Source: Methanooceanicella nereidis
Lineage (GTDB): Archaea; Halobacteriota; Methanocellia; Methanocellales; Methanocellaceae
Direction of reading: 5' to 3'
Length of the DNA: 64,000 bases
NCBI RefSeq assembly: GCF_021023085.1
Contig: NZ_PGCK01000006.1
Span: 143,278-207,277, forward strand
Part shown: positions 1 through 9,265 of the stretch, piece by piece
Layout of the letters: every line of letters begins with the position of its first letter
How positions within the stretch are numbered: position 1 is the stretch's first letter
Notes under the pieces: model-generated
Database searches by the model: none
The model's input: only the letters and a program-made list of their open reading frames with translations
Told to the model about the DNA's origin: nothing
Translations under genes and position numbers: made by a program

Positions 1-397
1 ATCATAAACACCAATAATATAAAATTTTTTAGGATAAGGAGAAATATAAAATAATATACTGATAAAACTTATTTTTATTCAGTGGTCTTATTCATAAAAG
101 TATCGATGAAATATCAATGATTTTAAATTCTAGAATAATTGCTCTCTATATCTTTTTAATAGTGAAGCCGAATATTATCTTTATGCCTTCACCGGGCGAT
201 ATGCAGGACGAGATATTATCCTGCCCAATCCTTACTGGCTAACATATCCCTATCCCTAAGTTATCCCCCGCCGGTACTATAAGGCCATTATTGGTTTTAT
301 CATAACGCTAATTCACGAATTTCAATCTGTATAGTCATCATAGGTTTACTCTGTTAAAAAGTGCTTTTTGTCGAAGAGTGATAAGCCATGATAAGAT
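1..397. other. Gene-free left edge
   Basis: I see no convincing gene in this stretch downstream of the first kinase. It is AT-rich in its first 170 bases. It then holds a short moderately GC-rich patch (about 175-300) with a possible GCAGGA/TCCTGC stem around 201-230. No frame gives a recognisable protein. It may be the 3' flank of a gene outside the window. Confidence 0.4.
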
Positions 398-2584
398 TCA
401 TGGATCTACAGCCGGTATCATAACAATAAACCTGCTGCCTTTTTTATGGTCACCGGGTACTCTATCCTCGACAAATATTTTTCCCTTAAAGTCATCGACC
501 AGCGTCTTTACCAGGAACAATCCCATACCTCTGCCGCTTACTCTGCCTTTTTCCTTTTTTAGTCTCGTGAAGAGCCTGTCCTTTAATTCATCATGAATAC
601 CGGGCCCGTCATCCTCTATTATGACCATACAGTATTTTTTATTATGTTCCGTCACGAGAGAAGTTTTTACGGAAATATTTATTGGACCGGTCGAATGTTT
701 TATAGAATTTCCGATAATATTGCTAAAGACGTCGGCAAGCAGCTCATTAGCAAGGACACATGAGCCATTATCCGAAGAATATTTTATGTTGATGTCCCTT
801 TCCGGTATATTCGAGTATTGGGAAATCGTTTTTTCCACGATATTACAAAGGTCGATAACTTCGGGCTCATATTCCCCGTTTTTCTCCCTCTGTATCTTTT
901 TAACGTTATCGATGATCTTCGTGCTGTTTTTCATAGCCTCTAAGGATTTTTCCAGTAACACGCGATCATCTTCCCCGATATTGCATTCCAGTTCCATGAT
1001 GTTCAGGGCGAGCTCAAGAAATCCCATGGAGATCTGGTTCATATTGCTGATATCGTGGCTCATCAGATCGACATATAGCTCTGCCTGCATTTTGGCATCT
1101 ACCAATGCTTTTTCGGCCTTTTTCCTTTCAGTGATATCCTGCGATATTCCTATCAGTCTGACAGGATGGCCATTATCATCATAAACGGGCTCGCATTCAT
1201 TATAGATCATCCTTTCAGTACCGTCAGGGTGCATCATACTACCCTCTATTGTCGTTAGTTTTCCGTTCATGAGAAAATCATCGATAGAGTTTTTGACATA
1301 CATCACATATTCAGGATTGAGAAGACTCATTATCATTTCATAAGATATCTCGGTACCGGGCCTGATACCTGATATATTATACATTTCATCCGACCATGTG
1401 AACCGGTTATTTCTTAAATCCCACTCCCAGCTTCCTATGCGGGCTATTTTCTGGGCTTTAAGCAAGTTCGCCTCGCTCTTGCGTAATTCTTCTTCCGTCT
1501 TTTTAATATCCGTGATGTCCCTGGAAATACCCATAACGCATGTCACGTTGCCATGTTTATCGAAGATAGGGGCAAGTTTTACATGAAGCCAGTATTCCCT
1601 CGTATAGAAATCATGCACATGCTCCGATTTATACGGCCTGCCAGTTCCGAAGACCGTACACAACCCTTTTTTCATATGTTGAAATGTCTGGCCGGGAAAC
1701 AAGCTTTTCAGAGGTTTATCTATGGCTTCTTCCTGGCCCATACCCAGCGCGGCCGCCGCGGAACGGTTCAAATATTTTACATACAGTCTCCTGTCAATGA
1801 TAAAAATAAAATCCTCAGCGTTCTCGGCCAGAAGCCGGTATCGTTCTTCGCTGCGACTTAAATCATCTTCCATTTTTTTATGCTGTGTAATATCCAGTCC
1901 AGTCACTATGGTCGCTGGTTTACCTTTAAATTCTATATCACCTATCTTTATAAATGCCCATTTCTCTTTTCCGTCCCGGGTGACAAATTTAATTTCATAT
2001 CCTGAAGACACATCTTTCCCGGCCAGTTTATCACTGCGGCGATCGCTCAAGATCTTACCATATTCAGGAGAAATGATGTCATAAAAAGACATATTGTCAA
2101 GGTCTTCTTTCTTGTACCCGCATATCTTTTCAGCAGCGGGATTTACATATAATAATTTGCCATCCTGATGCAGGCATATCCCGGTCGATGATGTTTCGGC
2201 TAAAATGCGGAACAATTCTTCTCCATCTCTTAATGCCTTAACTGTATTTTTGTATGCCGTAAGATCGGTAAAAAATGCATAATGATATAACGGATCGCCG
2301 GATCCGTCAAATATTGTATGAAAGTTTAACTCTACAGGGATACGGGTGCCATCTTTTTTAAAATATTCCTTTTCATATTTTACAGGTTTCTTATCACAGA
2401 GGTTTTTTTCTATGATCTTTGCTTCTATATCCTGCCACTCCACTGGTGTCAGATCTTTACATAAGTTTATTTTTTTCAATTCTTGATTATCATAACCGAT
2501 CAATTCACAAAATGCACTGTTGCAATCGAATAAAAGACCGTCTGTGTACGCAGCTGCAAATGGCTGTGATGTGTCCTTTAGCAC
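398..2584 (-). CDS. Multi-PAS sensor histidine kinase (paralogue 1)
   Basis: This is a cytoplasmic sensor kinase of 728 residues with no membrane segment. Four PAS domains follow one another at roughly residues 5-115, 120-240, 245-360 and 372-490, with PAC motifs such as DITERK. A kinase core follows. The phospho-accepting His is about residue 510 in MSHDISNMNQ, the N box lies in IIGNSIKHS, G1 in EDDGPGI and G2 in GRGMGLF. The C-terminal core is near-identical in layout to the kinases at 6703-9078 and 33263-35524, so the three are paralogues. The stimulus is unknown. No response regulator is adjacent. The first ordinary start is GTG at 2584, but the frame stays open upstream and a strong Shine-Dalgarno sequence sits before an in-frame ATA at 2642-2644. 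The true N-terminus is probably about 20 residues longer. Confidence 0.93.
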   Translation of the reverse strand: MLKDTSQPFAAAYTDGLLFDCNSAFCELIGYDNQELKKINLCKDLTPVEWQDIEAKIIEKNLCDKKPVKYEKEYFKKDGTRIPVELNFHTIFDGSGDPLYHYAFFTDLTAYKNTVKALRDGEELFRILAETSSTGICLHQDGKLLYVNPAAEKICGYKKEDLDNMSFYDIISPEYGKILSDRRSDKLAGKDVSSGYEIKFVTRDGKEKWAFIKIGDIEFKGKPATIVTGLDITQHKKMEDDLSRSEERYRLLAENAEDFIFIIDRRLYVKYLNRSAAAALGMGQEEAIDKPLKSLFPGQTFQHMKKGLCTVFGTGRPYKSEHVHDFYTREYWLHVKLAPIFDKHGNVTCVMGISRDITDIKKTEEELRKSEANLLKAQKIARIGSWEWDLRNNRFTWSDEMYNISGIRPGTEISYEMIMSLLNPEYVMYVKNSIDDFLMNGKLTTIEGSMMHPDGTERMIYNECEPVYDDNGHPVRLIGISQDITERKKAEKALVDAKMQAELYVDLMSHDISNMNQISMGFLELALNIMELECNIGEDDRVLLEKSLEAMKNSTKIIDNVKKIQREKNGEYEPEVIDLCNIVEKTISQYSNIPERDINIKYSSDNGSCVLANELLADVFSNIIGNSIKHSTGPINISVKTSLVTEHNKKYCMVIIEDDGPGIHDELKDRLFTRLKKEKGRVSGRGMGLFLVKTLVDDFKGKIFVEDRVPGDHKKGSRFIVMIPAVDP

Positions 2585-2641
2585 GAATATTAAAAAATCA
2601 AGACCATTGCTAAGATCGTTATGATCATTTTTTAAAGATCT

Positions 2642-2654
2642 TATCTTATCCTCC
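2642..2654 (-). promoter_or_regulatory. Shine-Dalgarno next to an in-frame ATA codon
   Basis: Read on the minus strand, GGAGG (2654-2650) is followed by five bases and then ATA (2644-2642), which is exactly in frame with the kinase that conventionally starts at GTG 2584. The 20 intervening codons are open and encode a helix-like leader comparable to the N-terminal leaders of the other two kinases. GTG 2584 has no such site. This suggests a non-standard start, though it could also be an ATG-to-ATA mutation. Confidence 0.5.
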
Positions 2655-2852
2655 GGGGATCTTTTTGATGGACTCTTACCGGGATATATAGCAAACCCCC
2701 CTTAAATAATACATAATAAAATTTAATCATAATTTAATTTATTTATGAATAAAATATATATTTGGAACTAAGTGAATATATTTATAATTATTTAAAATCC
2801 TTTTTTGTGATAAGTGTTAAATATAGTTTGTAACAACTGTTACATAGAAAAT

Positions 2853-3398
2853 ATGTCGGGCAACAAATGGTTATTACTTCTCTCACAAACGCCGTCATCT
2901 CTCTCGAGCTTGAGAGTCGGCGTATGGCGCCGCATGCGCGCGAAAGGCGCGGTAAGCCTTCAGAACGGGGCATGGGCCCTGCCGGACTCGCCAAAGAACG
3001 GGCAGTTCGCGAAAGATACTGCATCGTTCATAAGGTCGGAAGGCGGCAATGCCTTTGTCTTTATTGTCACATCCGCGGAAGATGATGAAAACCGATCCAT
3101 AACAGATATGTTCCGGAATAATATCGACGAGGAATATATCGAATTAATAAGCCGCTGTCGAGATCTTCGTTCAGAGCTTGAGAAGGAGACTCGACAGAAA
3201 AAGTTCACATTCGCCGAGCTTGACGAAAATGAGGAAGACCTGCAAAAGCTGACAGGCTGGCTTAGAAAGATCCGCTCACGTGATTTCTTTAAGGGCCTTA
3301 AGGCGGACGATGCTGATAAAGAACTTGAACGCTGCCGGAAAGACCTGGAGGCCTTTGAGCAGGAAGTATACAGGGCTGAAGGGCTGGACAATGTCTGA
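2853..3398 (+). CDS. ChrB N-terminal-domain-like protein
   Basis: The protein has 181 residues from ATG 2853. Its opening resembles the N-terminal domain of the chromate-resistance regulator ChrB: WLLLLSQTPSS, then SLRVGVWRRMRAKGAVSLQNG and a WALP motif. That domain family is usually about 150-190 residues when it stands alone. The C-terminal half (residues 95-181) is highly charged and helical. The ChrB C-terminal domain is absent. The gene overlaps the following MFS gene by 8 bases, so the two are translationally coupled, which points to a shared role in efflux or resistance. The function in archaea is not known, and chromate is only a family label. The start at 2853 is chosen because homology begins right after it. 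Confidence 0.7.
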   Translation: MSGNKWLLLLSQTPSSLSSLRVGVWRRMRAKGAVSLQNGAWALPDSPKNGQFAKDTASFIRSEGGNAFVFIVTSAEDDENRSITDMFRNNIDEEYIELISRCRDLRSELEKETRQKKFTFAELDENEEDLQKLTGWLRKIRSRDFFKGLKADDADKELERCRKDLEAFEQEVYRAEGLDNV

Positions 3399-4605
3399 CG
3401 CCGGTAAAATGTTCTTGAATATCCCGAGATCAAGGCTTATGGTCTATCTCCTGATATTGAGCCTTGCAGGTTTCGTGACGTCTTTTGGCGCCCATATAAT
3501 AGCAGTCAACCTCCCCTCATATGCAAAAATGGCAGGTACGGGATTTTTCGGGATCGGCGTGCTCATCGCGATATATGATCTTGCGGAGGTCATAGCGAAA
3601 CCGGTGTTCGGGTTCGTGGCCGATAAAAAAGGCATGAAAGTGACGATGATCGCCGGCCTTCTGGTGTTCTCTTTATCGTCCCTTTTGTACATTGTACTGG
3701 ACCCGGCGTTGCTTATACTGGTAAGATTATTGCAGGGTATCGGTGCTGCCGCGTTTTCCGTAGCTTCAATGGCTCTTGTGGCAGAATATTTCAAGAATGA
3801 CCTTGAAGGACCTATGGGCATATACAATGCAATAAAAGGCCTGGGATACGTTATCAGCCCGGTGGTAGGCGGCGCCATTGTGCTCTATTCGGATTTTTCA
3901 TATTTATTCGTGGCATGTTTCTTTGTAGGGATCGCGGTCATGTTCGTGGGGTTATTTATCAAAAGAGACTCGGGGAACAAAAAGTTCGATGACGATGACG
4001 ACGATGATATTATGCGCTTTATCGGGTCGTTCAAGGATTCCAGGTTCTTGCCGTGGTATCTTGTCACCATGGTAAATATGATGCTAATGGCCATACTATT
4101 CGGGTTTTTACCGGTATACCTGAATGTTTCGGGTTTCGATCCGCTGATGGCAGGATCCGTAATGGCCGCCGTTGCCTTAGCGTTCCTGACGATACAGCCC
4201 CTTTCAGGAGTAATCTCAAAAAGACTGGGTTTTTCAAGGACCATACTGGCAGGCCTGGCTGCAGAGGCGCTATTTTTGATGATCATACCATTTACTTCGG
4301 GATGGCTAACAGTAATTGTATCGATCCTGGATGCGGCAGCAATAGGAGTCATATGGACGCTTGGCGCGGTCGCAGTAGCTAAAGCGGCATATGAGGGAGA
4401 AATGGGTCTTGCGATGGGTAATCTCGGGTCTTATAAAGAGATAGGAGATATGGCAGGCCCGCTGGCCATCGGGTTAATATCCCAGTTCATATCACTGACC
4501 GCAGGTTTTGTTTTATGCGGTATGCTGGGCCTGGCAGTGCTGGCGCCGCTTATCCTGGGATCCTTAAGGTCGAGGACAATAAGCATAACGAAGATAGCCA
4601 GGTAA
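3391..4605 (+). CDS. MFS transporter coupled to the ChrB-like gene
   Basis: This is a 12-helix major facilitator of 404 residues from ATG 3391, which overlaps the stop of the ChrB-like gene. The conserved loop 2-3 motif appears as GFVADKKGMK, and the RLLQGIGAAAF signature of drug-type MFS helix 4 is present. The central cytoplasmic loop carries a run of seven aspartates, which is unusual and might bind cations. Substrate is unknown. Pairing with a ChrB-like protein suggests export of an oxyanion or a toxic compound. A hairpin with a T-rich tail ends the unit at 4627-4660. Confidence 0.85.
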   Translation: MSDAGKMFLNIPRSRLMVYLLILSLAGFVTSFGAHIIAVNLPSYAKMAGTGFFGIGVLIAIYDLAEVIAKPVFGFVADKKGMKVTMIAGLLVFSLSSLLYIVLDPALLILVRLLQGIGAAAFSVASMALVAEYFKNDLEGPMGIYNAIKGLGYVISPVVGGAIVLYSDFSYLFVACFFVGIAVMFVGLFIKRDSGNKKFDDDDDDDIMRFIGSFKDSRFLPWYLVTMVNMMLMAILFGFLPVYLNVSGFDPLMAGSVMAAVALAFLTIQPLSGVISKRLGFSRTILAGLAAEALFLMIIPFTSGWLTVIVSILDAAAIGVIWTLGAVAVAKAAYEGEMGLAMGNLGSYKEIGDMAGPLAIGLISQFISLTAGFVLCGMLGLAVLAPLILGSLRSRTISITKIAR

Positions 4606-4626
4606 CTGCCTATAAAGATTTTAAAG

Positions 4627-4660
4627 CCGGACCTATCCGGATAAATTTTCTATTTTTCTT
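4627..4660 (+). terminator. Terminator-like hairpin after the MFS gene
   Basis: A short stem CCGGA/TCCGG (4627-4631 and 4636-4640) with a 4-base loop is followed by a T-rich run to 4660. It closes the ChrB-like/MFS unit before the next promoter. The stem has only five pairs; archaeal termination depends chiefly on the T tract. Confidence 0.4.
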
Positions 4661-4731
4661 ATACATACCAACAATAAAATGGCTCATATAAATATTATTT
4701 AACATAAATTACCATATGAATTAATGTGGTC

Positions 4732-5343
4732 ATGATGCCTGCTAAAGAATCCCTTGAAAGATACCGCAAAAAGCGGGATCTCTCTGCTACGCCTGAACCT
4801 GAGGGCGACGATAATAAAACATCGAAAGGACACATATTCGTGATCCAGAAGCATGACGCCAGCAACCTGCACTACGATTTTCGACTTGAGGTCAATGGCG
4901 TCCTTAAGTCCTGGGCAGTCCCGAAAGGGCCGTCGACAGACCCGGATGTTAAACGGCTGGCAATGCCTACCGAAGACCATCCTTTAGAGTATGCCGGGTT
5001 TGAAGGAGTGATACCTGAAGGCCATTACGGCGCCGGCACCGTCATGGTGTGGGATACCGGAACGTATCGTAATTTAAGGCATGACAAAGAAAATAATGAG
5101 ATCTCGATGGAAGATTCCATAAATAAGGGAAAGATAGAGGTATGGCTGGACGGTAAAAAATTGAAAGGCGGCTATGTCATTATACGCACAAACCTGGGCG
5201 GTAAAGAGAGCTGGCTTCTTAAAAAGATGAAAGATGATATGGCGGATCCGCGGCGTGATCCGGTAAGCACGGAACCTGATTCGGCAAAAACAGGGCGCTC
5301 GCTTGAGGAGATCGCCGGAGAGAAAGGCGATAAAAAAGAATGA
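4732..5343 (+). CDS. Stand-alone LigD-type 3'-phosphoesterase
   Basis: This small DNA-repair enzyme (203 residues) removes 3'-ribonucleotides and 3'-phosphates from ends before ligation in NHEJ. It matches the phosphoesterase (PE) domain of bacterial LigD. The active-site set is visible: His41, His47, Asp49 and Arg51 in KHDASNLHYDFRLE, then His83 and Tyr87 in EDHPLEY, in the same spacing as the Pseudomonas LigD PE domain. In Methanocella the Ku, polymerase, ligase and PE functions are separate genes. Here only PE is intact, and a decayed ligase N-terminus overlaps its stop codon. The C-terminal 40 residues are charged and probably disordered. The frame opens at GTG 4726, but the ATG pair at 4732/4735 is the better start. 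Confidence 0.9.
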   Translation: MMPAKESLERYRKKRDLSATPEPEGDDNKTSKGHIFVIQKHDASNLHYDFRLEVNGVLKSWAVPKGPSTDPDVKRLAMPTEDHPLEYAGFEGVIPEGHYGAGTVMVWDTGTYRNLRHDKENNEISMEDSINKGKIEVWLDGKKLKGGYVIIRTNLGGKESWLLKKMKDDMADPRRDPVSTEPDSAKTGRSLEEIAGEKGDKKE

Positions 5344-5483
5344 ACAGTATATTTGAGAACCTGCCGGAGAAAGCTAAAGAGCGGCTTGAGAAAAAAGATC
5401 AGCCAGAATGGATAAAGCAACGCTGGCGAATATCACGCATGATCGGTTTTCAGATAAGAAACGGATCTATGCTGTAAAGGGCA
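5340..5483 (+). pseudogene. Remnant of a LigD-type ATP-dependent DNA ligase
   Basis: The PE gene ends in ATGA, and the overlapping ATG at 5340 opens a frame reading MNSIFENLPEKAKERLEKK, then DQPEWIK. This is the typical start of archaeal/bacterial LigD ligase domains. The frame then shifts: the expected PMLATL...RFSD...IYEVK stretch continues in the next frame as ATLANITHDRFSDKKRIYAV. The shift looks like a deletion of the codons for about PML near 5417. The first frame stops at 5475-5477. Similarity ends near 5483, where the tail of the opposite-strand gene begins, so the nucleotidyltransferase core is missing. The gene is non-functional. Confidence 0.75.
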
Positions 5484-6641
5484 TCATGGCTTTCCAGTAA
5501 GCCATTTATCCCACGCGTCCAGAGATTTCCTCGGCTTCCTGTCGCCGTCCATCAGGCCGTTATCTTTCCATAGCTTGAACAGTTCGTCGACGCCCATTTT
5601 TTCCATTTTATCCCACAGGCGGTCATAGTCGCCTGAGACGAACCATACGACGAACTTCGCGTCAAGATCGCTGGCGCCTGTAAGCATGAAGTTTACATAT
5701 TCCGCCTGCCATTCCTCGCTTCCATTTATGGTCGCGCCATACTGGTCCAGTATCAGATCCTCGGCCGCATATCCTGTTTCAGCTATAGCGAACGGCTTTT
5801 CAGGGGCGAGGTCATGCATCTGCGAGAACCAGTCGCGAGGTATGTCCGCCGGGTTTGCCTTATACGTATATGGATACGTGCTCACTGCTATGTAATCCGT
5901 ATAAGGAAGTAATTTTTTAATAGCTTCAGTTTGCTCATTCTTATTAAGGGCGTAAGTATCGACGTGAAGCGTCAGGAATACAGGAAGGTCAGGGTATTCG
6001 CTTTTAAGTGAACTGTAGACCTGTTCGGCCATGACCGGGAACTTTTCGAACTCCGCAGGATCTTTATCGGCAAGTATGTTGGCCTCGATCGCATATGCGA
6101 AATGATCGGGCTCGAATTTGTTTATCATATATTTGCAATAATTCGTATATGCCTGTATGACATCGGCATCTGTGAAGCCTTTATCTTTCCATTTTCCCTG
6201 CCTTTCCATGTTGTCGCTATCGCCTCTGTATCCGGTGAGGCCGTCGCGCATTATTATGATGGGCGTAACGGCCACGTAGACCTGCTGGCCTTTCTTGATC
6301 TGGCTCACACGGTAATTAAGGTCGTTTTCAACGTTCGGCCTGTAAGGAGTGTTATTGAACGCTTCCGGCCATGGCACGCCGCTGTCAAAGTGGTGTATGG
6401 CAAGGTCGCTATGCTCTTTTATGAACCGGTATGTCTCTATCCGGGCATCGATAGTGTTATCGTACGGAAATGGCGTCATGCCCATATAAAAAGACCTTGA
6501 GCCAGACGGGGATAATGTCGGCGAGCCGTCACCGGAAGCCGGCAAAGGTGATCTATTATTCCCGATGCAGCCGCTTATTAATATTATTGAGATGAGCGTG
6601 ATAAGATTAAATAATTTGTAAAAAACATCTTTGCGGAACAT
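5484..6641 (-). CDS. Secreted lipoprotein with TIM-barrel glycosidase-like domain
   Basis: The product has about 385 residues from ATG 6641. A membrane segment ends in the lipobox ISGC, followed by a Ser/Pro-rich linker and a large domain that reads like a clan GH-A (beta/alpha)8 hydrolase. A Glu sits in FAYAIEANI after a mid-barrel strand, and a second Glu in FAIAETGYA near the end, the positions expected for acid/base and nucleophile. GH53-like galactanases and related putative glycosidases are the nearest guess. It is anchored outside the cell. An in-frame ATG at 6713 would overlap the upstream kinase and put about 24 extra residues before the signal, so 6641 is preferred. Substrate unknown. 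Confidence 0.7.
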   Translation of the reverse strand: MFRKDVFYKLFNLITLISIILISGCIGNNRSPLPASGDGSPTLSPSGSRSFYMGMTPFPYDNTIDARIETYRFIKEHSDLAIHHFDSGVPWPEAFNNTPYRPNVENDLNYRVSQIKKGQQVYVAVTPIIIMRDGLTGYRGDSDNMERQGKWKDKGFTDADVIQAYTNYCKYMINKFEPDHFAYAIEANILADKDPAEFEKFPVMAEQVYSSLKSEYPDLPVFLTLHVDTYALNKNEQTEAIKKLLPYTDYIAVSTYPYTYKANPADIPRDWFSQMHDLAPEKPFAIAETGYAAEDLILDQYGATINGSEEWQAEYVNFMLTGASDLDAKFVVWFVSGDYDRLWDKMEKMGVDELFKLWKDNGLMDGDRKPRKSLDAWDKWLTGKP

Positions 6642-6702
6642 TATTGTTTGGATTGATGCTTGAAAATATTTAGTTTTTTGTAAGGATTTTTCGGCGGATA
6701 TT

Positions 6703-9078
6703 CTACATTTCATAGGTCGCCGGCAGTATCACCACGAACCTGGCACCTTTTGTATAGTCTCCCGGCACCCTGTCCTCGACCCATAGTTTGCCTTTAAAGA
6801 CATCCGCAAGGGTCTTTACTATATGGAGACCCAGTCCCCTTCGGCCGCCTTTGATCATCTCTTTACCCATATAAGAAAATATTTTTCCCTTTAATTCTTC
6901 TGAGATACCGGGGCCCGTATCCTCGATCGCGACCTTATAATACTTTTTACCGTCTATCGATATTTTTTTGAGCCAGATGTTGATCGTGAGCGGCCCCGTC
7001 GAATGCCTGATAGCGTTCTCTATGATATTGTCGAACATATCCCTGAGCATTTCACATGCTATGATCTTAAATCCTTTTACGGGAGCGTAATTTATCGTGA
7101 TGTCCCTGCCGGGAAAACCGGCGTACTTTTCCTTTATTTCGGACAATATCTCGCCAATGTCCATTTCAGAGGCCTGGAGGTCGCATTCTCTGATACGGCT
7201 CAGCTTTTTTACGTTCTCTATAAGCCTGGTATTGTATGAGATTATCTCGATGGGCTTTGTAAGCAGTTTCCGGTCATCGCCCTTCGGGTCAATAACATCC
7301 AGCGCCAGTTCAAGGTAGCCCAAAATCGCCTGGTTCATGTTCCCTATGTCATGGCTAAGCATGTCCACGTACATCTCGGCGTCGCTCTTAGCCTTTTTAA
7401 GTTCTTCATCGGCTTTTTTACGTTCCGTGATGTCCTCATATGTCCCGAGGATGCCGACCACATTTCTATTTGTGTCATGCATCGGTATCTTATTTGTATC
7501 AAGCCAGGCTTCCTTGCCGTCGGCCTGTAGCTGAGGCTCGATTATATGATATACAGGAGTGTCATGATCCATCACAAGCCGGTCGAATTTACGATAGGAG
7601 TCCGCCTCATCTTTTTTCCAGGCAAGGTCATAATCAGTCTTTCCGACAATATCTTCAGGATCTTCTAAGCCGGCAAATTTTGCAAAGATCGCGTTACATC
7701 CCAGATATACGGAGTTTATATCTTTCCAGAAGATCGCCTGCGGTATGTTATCCATGACCAGACGCAGCATTTCCTGTGACTTACGGACCTCTTCCTCGAC
7801 ATGTTTACGCTCCGTGATGTCCTCTATGACAGAAATAAAATATTTTGGGTTTCCTTCAGCATCCCTTACAAGAGATACGGTAAGGTCTATCCAGATGATA
7901 TTGCCGTCTTTTTTAATGTATCTTTTTTCCATTGTATAGGTCTGTATATCTCCCGCAAGTAAGCGATCTATTGATTCAAGGTCTTTTTTAAGGTCATCAC
8001 GATAGGTGATGTCATGGAACTTGAGGCCGACGAACTCATCATGGGTATATCCGCAAATTTCACAAAACTTTTCATTTACGCGCAAAAAATCCCCATCAGT
8101 GGATACATGCGCTATACCGACGGCGGCCTGTTCGAACGTCGCCCGAAATCTCTGTTCGCTATCTATCAACGCCTGTTCAGCTACCGTGCGATCCTTGATC
8201 TCGTTTGTAAGGGCTTCGTTCAATCTGGTCAGCTCGGAAGTCCTGTCCGCCACCCTTTTCTCCAGCTCATTACGCGCCTTTATAAGCTCATTCTCCGCTT
8301 CTTTTCTGCCGGTTATATCATTGCCGATGCATAGTATTTCGATTATGTTACCGGCCGCGTCCCTTATGGCCTTATTTGTCCATGATACCCAGACGCGTTT
8401 TCCATCTTTACGCATATTCTCGTTTTCATTATTCACATAAAGCTCGGGGTGAATGCCGATGTCCCGTATAAGCGCGCTCAGGTCCCTGCCGGATGATTCT
8501 GTCTCGGGCACGATCGTCCCTATAACATTTTTACCCAGTATCTCCTCCCCGGTGTAGCCGAAGAATTTTATAGCATATTTATTAAAGAATGTAACATTAC
8601 CGGCTACATCCATTCGAAGTATAACGCTGTTCGCGCTCTGGACGAGCTCACGGTATTTTGCTTCGCTCTCTTTTAGCTCATTCTCCAGTTTTTTATGCTC
8701 GCTTATATCAGTGATAAATGCATAAAAGTACTTTGGCTTTCCAAGGACGTCGCAAAACTTGTGTATGAAAATATCTACAGGCACCCTGGATCCGTCTTTT
8801 CTGACGGTCTCTTTTTCAAACTTGTATGGGGCTGCATCACATGCCACAGCGTCGACGAGACGATACATGTCGGTGCTGATCTCGGGCGGCGTAAAATCAT
8901 AGGGCCACCTCATTCTACTGATCTCGTTTTTCGAATAGCCTGTCAGCCTGCAGAATGCCTGATTACATGTAAAGACCTGGCCATCTTCGTAAGTGGCTAC
9001 AAAAGATACAGTATCATTCTCTACGGCAGAAGCGGTAAAGCTGCCAAGTTCGGATAGGTCCAGGAAACCTTTGTCCAT
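6703..9078 (-). CDS. Multi-PAS sensor histidine kinase (paralogue 2)
   Basis: This is a soluble kinase of 791 residues. PAS domains lie at about residues 15-130, 137-260, 310-430 and 437-560. A coiled coil at about 262-310 (EKRVADRTSELTRLNEAL) separates the first pair from the second. The acceptor His576 sits in LSHDIGNMNQ, and the ATPase module shows EDTGPGI and RGLGLHI. It shares the whole kinase core and the closing VEDRVPGD...GARFVVILPA signature with the kinases at 398-2584 and 33263-35524. The last 11 bases overlap a longer start option of the following lipoprotein gene. The input signal and response partner are unknown. Confidence 0.93.
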   Translation of the reverse strand: MDKGFLDLSELGSFTASAVENDTVSFVATYEDGQVFTCNQAFCRLTGYSKNEISRMRWPYDFTPPEISTDMYRLVDAVACDAAPYKFEKETVRKDGSRVPVDIFIHKFCDVLGKPKYFYAFITDISEHKKLENELKESEAKYRELVQSANSVILRMDVAGNVTFFNKYAIKFFGYTGEEILGKNVIGTIVPETESSGRDLSALIRDIGIHPELYVNNENENMRKDGKRVWVSWTNKAIRDAAGNIIEILCIGNDITGRKEAENELIKARNELEKRVADRTSELTRLNEALTNEIKDRTVAEQALIDSEQRFRATFEQAAVGIAHVSTDGDFLRVNEKFCEICGYTHDEFVGLKFHDITYRDDLKKDLESIDRLLAGDIQTYTMEKRYIKKDGNIIWIDLTVSLVRDAEGNPKYFISVIEDITERKHVEEEVRKSQEMLRLVMDNIPQAIFWKDINSVYLGCNAIFAKFAGLEDPEDIVGKTDYDLAWKKDEADSYRKFDRLVMDHDTPVYHIIEPQLQADGKEAWLDTNKIPMHDTNRNVVGILGTYEDITERKKADEELKKAKSDAEMYVDMLSHDIGNMNQAILGYLELALDVIDPKGDDRKLLTKPIEIISYNTRLIENVKKLSRIRECDLQASEMDIGEILSEIKEKYAGFPGRDITINYAPVKGFKIIACEMLRDMFDNIIENAIRHSTGPLTINIWLKKISIDGKKYYKVAIEDTGPGISEELKGKIFSYMGKEMIKGGRRGLGLHIVKTLADVFKGKLWVEDRVPGDYTKGARFVVILPATYEM

Positions 9079-9265
9079 TATTTTTACTTTTGAGTTAATA
9101 CTATGATAATTTCATCTTAAAAAATAGCAAAAATAAATGTAAATTCCTTTAATATCATCAACAAATCGGTAAAATCGATATGATCGCTTTTTTGGGCAGT
9201 TAAAAAGATAGGTTAACATTAGCCGAACTTTGGCTAACATCACTTTTATGTCATTTTTCTAAAAC

